Shown: positions 58,701 to 64,000 of the stretch, one piece after another
How positions within the stretch are numbered: position 1 is the stretch's first letter
Layout of the letters: every line of letters starts with the position of its first letter
Assembly (NCBI RefSeq): GCF_001949145.1
Contig: NW_019091464.1
Coordinates: 763,794-827,793, forward strand
DNA length: 64,000 nt
Reading direction: 5' to 3'
From: Acanthaster planci
Taxonomy: Eukaryota > Echinodermata > Asteroidea > Valvatida > Acanthasteridae
Translations under genes and position numbers: made by a program
The notes under the pieces: model-generated
The model's input: the letters and a program-made list of their open reading frames with translations, nothing else
Database searches by the model: none
Told to the model about the DNA's origin: nothing

Positions 58701-58857
58701 TCTTATTCTCATTGACAACAATGACCACGTCACAGAGCTCCCGCTGTCGACGCAAGATGTTGATCATCTCCAGTGTTTCACGCGGATGGCGGTCAGACGT
58801 GTAGACAAAGCGCGAGGACTGGGATGGCGTCTCAAACACCTGTTGGGCTCCCGCCAT
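49539..58857 (-). CDS. KLHL20: Kelch-like protein 20 orthologue (CUL3 substrate adaptor), seven exons
   Basis: Exons (minus): 58339-58857, 57040-57198, 56397-56607, 55662-55845, 54649-54792, 53219-53561, 49539-49730. They join to 1752 nt, giving 583 residues; all junctions are GT/AG and phase-correct. BTB is at about residues 30-140 ([29 protein letters not shown]), BACK at about 145-260 ([20 protein letters not shown]), and six kelch repeats at about 290-580 with GG doublets ([20 protein letters not shown]). Long stretches are nearly identical to vertebrate KLHL20 as I remember it (about 609 residues; only the N-terminus is shorter). Known role of the family member: BTB/BACK binds CUL3 and the kelch propeller recruits substrates for ubiquitination. 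The start ATG at 58857 has a good context (acaATGGCG). An in-frame ATG at 58998 would add 47 unconserved residues. Intact. Confidence 0.97.
50528..50600. repeat. 18-bp stem inverted repeat in KLHL20 intron 6
   Basis: AACTGTGAGGTCCGTTGT pairs with ACAACGGACCCCACAGTT with one mismatch across a 37-nt loop. Confidence 0.65.
50875..51156. mobile_element. MITE with about 95-bp inverted arms in KLHL20 intron 6
   Basis: CTCTATACACTGGACAGGCA then AATTGAAGTGACCGCGCGGC and CATCTTAGGATATTCAATAC at the left. The right arm is the reverse complement with CTCTATACACTGGATAGGCA, AATTGAAGTGACTGCGCGGC and CATCTTCGGCTATTCAATAC. The left arm has an extra 16 bp or so. Non-coding. Confidence 0.85.
52018..52072. repeat. 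ACATGTAC-rich simple-sequence tract
   Basis: Clustered TACATGTA/ACATGTAC palindromes in KLHL20 intron 6. The same 8-mers occur at 8991-9007, 59329-59345 and elsewhere. Confidence 0.75.
52651..52805 (-). mobile_element. TIR element enclosing a tRNA-like Pol III core
   Basis: Left arm TGTTTGTCCCCAAAGGCTTG then TGAAAAA. The right arm, reverse complemented, is TGTTTCCCCTGAAAGCTTG then TGAAAAAAAA. Between them, on the minus strand, lies an A-box-like GCTCAGTGGTCGAGAG, an anticodon-arm-like CTGCACTAGTAAGCAG and a B box GGGTTCGAATCC with a pairable T arm (GTGGG/CCTAC). No paired acceptor stem, so it is not a working tRNA. Confidence 0.7.
53219..53561 (-). CDS. KLHL20: KLHL20 exon 6: kelch repeats
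   Basis: Starts [20 protein letters not shown]. It contains [19 protein letters not shown] and [19 protein letters not shown] and ends MNSRRSG|gtgagt. Confidence 0.95.
53697..53840 (-). repeat. Repeat Y, copy 2 (inverted)
   Basis: Begins AACCACTTGCTGCCGGGGGA and includes AAATGGGATGAAAGG and ACAAAAGACCAGGCTGCTGG; it is the reverse complement of 49200-49347. Lies in KLHL20 intron 5. Confidence 0.7.
53926..54003 (+). repeat. Repeat X, copy 2
   Basis: CCACCACCGCAGCGATGAGC to GAAAAGAGGTCAGCAGCGCA; matches 48447-48524. Confidence 0.75.
54649..54792 (-). CDS. KLHL20: KLHL20 exon 5: kelch repeat
   Basis: 48 codons from [20 protein letters not shown] through [16 protein letters not shown] to LNIVE plus two bases of Arg before gtgagg. 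Confidence 0.95.
55662..55845 (-). CDS. KLHL20: KLHL20 exon 4: kelch repeat 1 and part of 2
   Basis: Acceptor accag. It encodes [19 protein letters not shown], the kelch core [20 protein letters not shown], and ends IE plus two bases of Arg before gtgagt. Confidence 0.95.
56397..56607 (-). CDS. KLHL20: KLHL20 exon 3: end of BACK and linker
   Basis: [38 protein letters not shown] and [14 protein letters not shown] plus one base before gtgggt. Confidence 0.95.
57040..57198 (-). CDS. KLHL20: KLHL20 exon 2: BACK
   Basis: 53 codons, phase 0 to 0: [18 protein letters not shown] through [12 protein letters not shown] to AK|gtaaag. Confidence 0.95.
58339..58857 (-). CDS. KLHL20: KLHL20 exon 1: BTB and start of BACK
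   Basis: 173 codons. It begins MAGAQQVFE, includes [20 protein letters not shown], and ends [11 protein letters not shown]|gtaaag, phase 0. Confidence 0.96.
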
Positions 58858-60844
58858 TGTGAGAACAATGCCTCGAACAGTGAACAAACGTTGACCAATG
58901 CTGCTGCTGCTAGGGTGATCCTCTTTTGCTCCACAGATGATGCTATATCCACAATTTGAAAACATATGAGACGTATCACGTAAAAATGAATACTGCATAA
59001 AGTAGACATGGAACCCAGTGATTACTTCATTGGGTATTGACCCACCTAAAAAATTGCAGGCGATCGATATTTACATGTACAATGCCATCTTACGTGTACT
59101 GTACAGGGATGAATGCGAGGACAATGTTAAGTTGATGTGGAAACAAGCAGATTTTAACCCTGGCAGCGAACACTATGTAAAAGTATCCATTTAAAAAAAG
59201 CATTCTCACAGAACTGTGATGTATTTGTAGGCAATGACCTCATGTAAGGTCACTGGGACAGACCCCATTACTGTTTATCAGTCAAGGACAAGGCACCTCA
59301 ATTAAACCCACAATACAGAGTCTTATATGTACATGTACATGTATGTAAGGACAGGTACATTTACATGTAGGTAGATGTGCATGTGCCTCTATTAAACACA
59401 ATTAGGGCACACATGTATGGTAAAGATACATGTTGCCCTAATATCTGGTGTGGACACTGTCTTACATGTAGTCTGTCACTCTCAAGTGTGTCAGAGATTA
59501 CACATGTAGCAACAAATCAGTTTGTAGTCAAACATCTTTCAGGACTAACATTTCACATTTTAGCCCACTGTAACATGTTTCAGAAGTACAACGCAGTCCA
59601 AAGATTCTGGACTCCATAGACATGTGCCAAGCAGGGTTCAACTCTTTGTAATATGCCCACTATTTAATTCTTTCTTCCAAAACTACTGTCCTTAATTGCT
59701 GTTTTAGCTCAAGTCGTACCACATATGTCTAATTCAGAGTATACATGTAACTGTGACCCTTTGCTTTAATTAATGTCTTAATTTTTGGCCTATTCTTAGA
59801 CAATTTGACAAATTTGCAGCGGATATTTAGAATTTCTAACATTAATTTTGAATAAAATAGTTTAGGTCTAATGACATGGTTATCACTCTTAGAGAATTAG
59901 AACTCTCAACCCTAACCCTCCTCAATCCTCCAAAATCTTTCGGGCGGTTTTGGAGGATTGAGAGTGATTGGCGAAGTGCATGGTTGATTGCGAAGGATGC
60001 CATGAGTGAAGGTCGTGGGTTAGACCTTGTGTTGTTCCTGCTCAGTCATGTATAAATTCAGCCCGGTATTTCTTTTTAATCAACCGCACTGCCCAAGAAT
60101 GCCATTCGCTAATGCTGGGGTGGTGGGAAGGGACTCGACTTTGCTTGAAGTTGAAGTCAAAACATAAGGAAGGACAAACTGAAGGAATGAGACGATGAAT
60201 TGAAAGGTCATGAAGGTGGAAAAATGTTGCTTCCAATCCAAACTTACACAGGAAAATGAAGATCTACAAGACTTTTAGCCTATGGAGATTAACTCCAATG
60301 CGTCAAGATGAGAGGAAAGTCTTCAAAGTTCAACCTTTATGCTGCAGTATGCTATGTACGCCGCCGCGTACATGTTGTGGGGCTATTCTTTTCAGTTCTG
60401 CTAGGCTGCTGGTACGGTGGAATTGGAGAGGCGAACATGGCGTCAGATTATAATTGTGAATAGCGCCGCCAATCTTCCATCTAGGTAACATAAACACTTT
60501 TTTCCAAAATGACAATTTATACAAACAAATTCGAGGTTTCTTTAAATAGTATTGTGCGAATGTTTCACTCGAAAATAAGTATAGCTTCGTTAATTTTTTA
60601 AAATGAAAAGAATTCAGTTTATATTTATTTAATACTTATTATTTACGATAAGCATAACTAATTATGTATGAGGATAGTCATCCTGGAGACCAAAGACAGT
60701 GTGGTACAGCATATATACATGTATATAGCGCGCATATAGTACACTGTATTTGTTTACGGCCTTTGACGTCTCACTGTACTGTACACTGTACATGGAAGTT
60801 GCAAACGGTCAATTTTTCAGAAAGTGTCTCTTTTTGTTTTTGAA
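58858..60844. promoter_or_regulatory. Divergent intergenic region between KLHL20 and the ankyrin gene
   Basis: About 2 kb head-to-head spacer that should hold both promoters. No TATA box is assigned. It contains an ACATGTAC tract near 59330, a perfect 15-bp hairpin at 59921-59962 and a GC-richer patch at about 60355-60480 (CGCCGCGTAC, GGCGTCAG). Confidence 0.4.
59921..59962. repeat. Perfect 15-bp stem hairpin
   Basis: CTCAATCCTCCAAAA and TTTTGGAGGATTGAG separated by a 12-nt loop. A short AACCCTAACCCT run precedes it. Confidence 0.7.
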
Positions 60845-61102
60845 ATGACTGTTGATCCGTTACAGGAAGAGCCAGAGGCTTCTCCACCGTCTAGAAAATC
60901 TGGAAAGCGGTTAAACATCGTTCTCCAGTGCGCAGTGAAAGGAGATGCAGCCCGCTTGCTAGAGTGTTTTTCTAAGGAGGATGATCCGTACCACGATCGG
61001 GTAGAGGGTCAGTTAAACTCCCGAGATGACCAGGGCCGGTCAGCTGTGGAGATCGCTTGCACAGAGGGTCACTTGGAGATGCTCAAACTTCTACTCGAAA
61101 AG
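60845..61102 (+). CDS. Ankyrin-repeat protein, first coding exon (ANKRD45-like)
   Basis: 86 codons starting MTVDPLQEEPEASPPSRKSG, then NIVLQCAVKGDAARLLECFS and an ankyrin core GRSAVEIACTEGHLEMLKLL. The arrangement of a short acidic N-terminus, an xLLQxAxxGD repeat, a DDPYH/ENPHH-like loop and an ankyrin helix pair resembles ANKRD45 as I recall it. The proposed donor AAG|gttcag at 61103 is weak. The frame runs on to a stop at 61157-61159, so a short unspliced protein is an alternative. No further exon was found to the end of the window, so the gene probably continues beyond it. Transcribed away from KLHL20. Confidence 0.65.
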
Positions 61103-61213
61103 GTTCAGTTTGAGATGTCAATGAAAGCATATAAAACCCAGACACCACTTTGCACGTGAATTTTCAAAGTTAAAATTTTTAGGAAGGCCAGTGGCAGTGT
61201 TGAGTCGACAGAA

Positions 61214-62506
61214 AGGTGCTGGTCAATTCAGTCCAAAACCAACTTGAACCAAAACCAATTCAGTCCAAGTCAACTCGGTCCCAAGGTAACTCGGTCCCCA
61301 AAATCATAATTCATATGTAGGCCTACAGGATGTAGTGCAAAGTACATGTCTGTCATGTAGTGGTTGGATTGGTTTGAGCCACAGCTGCTTTGTGTGCTTC
61401 ACGATTACCTGTATACTGAATTACTGATGAACTCCATCTATGTGCATGCATGCATAATTGTGACAAAAATGGATCAATAAAAAGGCAGTAGCTATTATTA
61501 CATGAGCTGGTGAGTTCAGACAAGTTTCTGTCTACCTTCTTACACCAGTCAGGTGCATTGGAAACAGGAACCAGACCAGTCTACAACAAATGGATTTTGG
61601 ACTTGTTTCCCTTAAAAAAATCCTCCAGGAGTATGAATGTATCAAAAAGGAAAAGGAAACGTTTATGGAAATTAAACATGCAATCTGGTCGAGAAAATAA
61701 AGAAAATGACAAAGGAAAATAGGGAAGAAATTCTGCCGTAACCATAGAATTTTGGAGTTGCCATACAGTTACAAAAAAAATAGCCACTTTGTAAAAACGA
61801 ATGTTTGTACATTTCTACGCTACTTAAGAAATTTATTAAGAAACATCCAGAAAACAACCCTTTAAATATGGTTTGCCAAAATGAAACGCTTTCTCAATCA
61901 AAAGTAAGTTATGAAGTTCTGACCGTACATGTACATTTAGTTCGCCAGCCGACACGGTGCTCCAACAGCCTGGTGGCTGCACCAGGCTAGCTGGAAGGAA
62001 TAGGTACGGAGCAATTCCCCCAAACTCCCAAAACTCACGACAATTAGGCCTAACTGAAACCGTGAAAGAAACATTGTAGGAAAAGTTTAAGACTTTACAT
62101 GAGTGAGAGATCCCCCTCAAAAAATGCCTAATGTGAAAAGTCTACGTGTGTGTTTATTTATATTTGGAGATGTTGTACAATGTAGTTTTTGAAAGATTTA
62201 GGAAAGAACAGTATTTTTCTTTGTCAACGGCTGGCCATTCAATTAATCTGTGCCAAATAGCAAACATGATAACATTAGAGAAGCATACATGTACATCTTC
62301 AAATCTCCCGTTCACAGCTTGAAGTTGAAAGCGGAAGCTGAAGTGCATGGCATTCGTGTCCAAATTGACGTACACATACACGTAGGGACCATGTGAAGGA
62401 TCTACTTCAACTTTGTATTTATTTTTCTATAGGGACCTAGTTGAATTGGTACCGAGTTAACCTGAGACCGAGTTGACTCGGACCAAATTGACTTGAATTC
62501 ATTTTC
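61214..62506. mobile_element. 1.3-kb segment bounded by AACTCGGT inverted repeats
   Basis: The left end has AGTCAACTCGGTCCCAAGGT then AACTCGGTCCC. The right end, reverse complemented, has AGTCAACTCGGTCTCAGGTT then AACTCGGTACC. The interior shows only short frames (for example 61510-61722, Lys-rich). Probably a non-autonomous DNA transposon inserted in the ankyrin gene's first intron. Confidence 0.6.
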
Positions 62507-62734
62507 AAAATAGATCTAACTTTAGGGTTAAGTTAGGCCTAAACCAGCCTGGGCCTGAGTTTAATAGGCCTGTCACCTTATTATTTTGATTTATGTAAGC
62601 ACAATCAACGTACCTACTCCTACTTACAGAACTGTGGCCAAAATATCCAACTTCAACTCGTGTGATTCAGTTTTGTTTTTAGATTTTTTGTAAACTTTTT
62701 GACCTACAAATATTGCAAGAATTCTGTAAAATCA

Positions 62735-62968
62735 CTACAATGCATTATAACAGAATGACTGAGGGAATGCACCGACAGATCTTCGACAGTTATCTTCCAC
62801 AGTGACACTGTGTGTGACATGCATGCACTCCTCAGATAACTGCTTTATATCCCTTGGCCAGTCAGTAGCATAGCTCATTAATTGATTGGAAACCGCAGAG
62901 TGGTCCATGTTCAGCCGTACTAATTTTTCCCAACAGTAACCTATTAGCCATCTGAAAGCAATAACATG
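62735..62968 (-). CDS. Hypothetical minus-strand terminal exon
   Basis: After an acceptor-like ctttcag the minus frame reads LIGYCWEKLVRLNMDHSAVS, SYATDWPRDIKQLSEECM and ends SFCYNAL before a stop. The composition looks coding-like, but I recognise no family and see no partner exon. Could equally be chance or a transposon relic. Confidence 0.2.
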   Translation of the reverse strand, partial: HVIAFRWLIGYCWEKLVRLNMDHSAVSNQLMSYATDWPRDIKQLSEECMHVTHSVTVEDNCRRSVGAFPQSFCYNAL

Positions 62969-63681
62969 ACCTAAAAAGTGAAAATTAGCAGGGAAAATAT
63001 TTAGGTATTCAAACACTGAAGTAGAAAAGGAGACATTATTGTGTACCAGTATTTGTGTTGACAGCTCTAAAACACTGCAAAACTTGAAGTTTTTGTCATT
63101 CCCCAAATAAAAAGTTTTTCAAAAAAACTTGCAGTGGCCGACTGTCATTGAGAAATAGCGGCATCCGGGAATTTCATTCTTTCTTTTTGTGATTTATGGA
63201 ATATCTGCATACATCATATAGGGAAACTGATTAAGTGCATACATGTGCATTTAGTTATGAATATATATCAGCAAAGAAAAGTGACTGAAACCTGCATCCT
63301 CCATGATAAAAGAAGACAGCAGCCAAAGTTAAGCTACTGCTGGACATTCCCAATGGCCCCCTTCCATGGTGAAAGGCATTGTGATAACTAGAGTGCATAC
63401 ACCGGTAGCAAGTGCTCCATGACAGTCGCTCTGAGCAAAACCCAACACAGTATTTCCCTCCATTGAAAGGGTCAATCAGTTGCGAGCTTTGTCTATACTG
63501 TACCCGTGCCCTGTCAACTGAGCTTTCCAGCTGCGTGTGGCCACTGGGGGTTGCTGAGTTGCAGATTGCAATGGGATTAGGACTGCACACTGGGCTTGAT
63601 AATAGGAATGCTGGTTTAACAAAGTTGCAGACAAATATGCCACAACTTGTAGGTTCCCCCCATCTGCCACTACGTTGGGAA

Positions 63682-63950
63682 ATCAGGTTGGCGTAGTGTT
63701 TCTTTCCTTGCGCTCCGCCTCTGGGGGCCTGGGTTCGAATCTGGCGCAGTCCACCTGTGGATTGGGTTTTCAACCCCAACCTGAGTCTGCGGGTTTTCCC
63801 CAAAACATTTATCCGGGATTTTCCTCCCACCTCTGAAACTAAACGTTTCTTCATTGTCTTCGTCACTCATTATATGCGTTGTAATTAGTGCTAAGTATGC
63901 TGTTGGATGAACGGATATGAATAAATAAAATATAAATAGATAAACTTGTA
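63682..63950 (+). mobile_element. tRNA-derived SINE
   Basis: The head has an A-box-like TTGGCGTAGTGTTT and B box GGGTTCGAATCTGG. The body is CCACCTGTGGATTGGGTTTT, CCCAACCTGAGTCTGCGGGT and CCCCAAAACATTTATCCGG. The AT-rich tail is ATGAATAAATAAAATATAAA. The fragment at 13066-13140 shares the head. The 203-codon minus frame at 63255-63866 crosses this element and is not a gene. Confidence 0.75.
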
Positions 63951-64000
63951 CCTTTATTCAACGGAGGGTCTTTTATTTGCAACCTGTCTGCATTTGTCCG

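Noticed and set aside
63255-63866. 203-codon minus-strand open frame
   Set aside because: Runs through the antisense of the tRNA-derived SINE and lacks any domain; the length is accidental.
1-64000. CRISPR arrays, rRNA genes, bacterial operons, viral genomes
   Set aside because: Looked for regular spaced repeats, rRNA landmarks and compact gene runs; none present, consistent with an animal chromosome.

Overview
This is a stretch of a metazoan nuclear genome. Genes are split by introns with GT/AG borders, there is about 30 kb of repeat-rich non-coding DNA, and mobile elements of several animal classes are present. The palindromes TACATGTA/ACATGTAC and the motif TAGGCCTAC recur throughout. Together with a fibropellin-like multi-EGF gene, a BEL/Pao element and a DIRS-like element, this points to a marine deuterostome, most likely an echinoderm. 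I cannot settle the class from sequence alone.

Layout. (1) 2.9-12.4 kb, minus strand: a complete six-exon microsomal cytochrome P450 of the CYP1/CYP2 type. Its introns carry a DIRS-like RT/RNase H fragment, a GAGTC-rich tract and several dispersed repeats. (2) 13.1-16.8 kb: a retroelement cluster with a tRNA-type SINE piece, two LINE ORF remnants and an internally deleted BEL/Pao LTR retrotransposon with both LTRs recognisable. (3) 17.6-18.3 kb: a TIR-bounded element. (4) 21.0-37.6 kb, plus strand: an eight-exon secreted protein with a signal peptide, a short non-EGF region of about 100 residues and 38 EGF-like repeats, nearly all in two giant exons. The splice phases close exactly to about 1631 residues. 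Its introns hold a 401-bp near-perfect foldback element and a TIR element with 22-bp perfect ends. (5) 40.7-41.9 kb, plus: a RING/B-box (TRIM-like) protein with a proline-rich tail in one exon. (6) 42-48 kb: repeats and no convincing gene, then a 656-bp assembly gap at 48525-49180. (7) 49.5-58.9 kb, minus: a full seven-exon KLHL20 orthologue (BTB-BACK-six kelch, 583 residues). (8) 60.8 kb, plus: the first coding exon of an ankyrin-repeat gene resembling ANKRD45, head to head with KLHL20, with its later exons not seen. (9) 61-64 kb: a TIR-bounded insertion and a tRNA-derived SINE.

The genes do not form a pathway. They are an oxidoreductase, an extracellular EGF protein, two ubiquitin-ligase type proteins (RING E3 and CUL3 adaptor) and an ankyrin protein. 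I found no operon, CRISPR array, rRNA or functional tRNA. The most unusual content is the intron-poor EGF array and the dense set of TIR/foldback elements, including one that encloses a tRNA-like Pol III promoter core.
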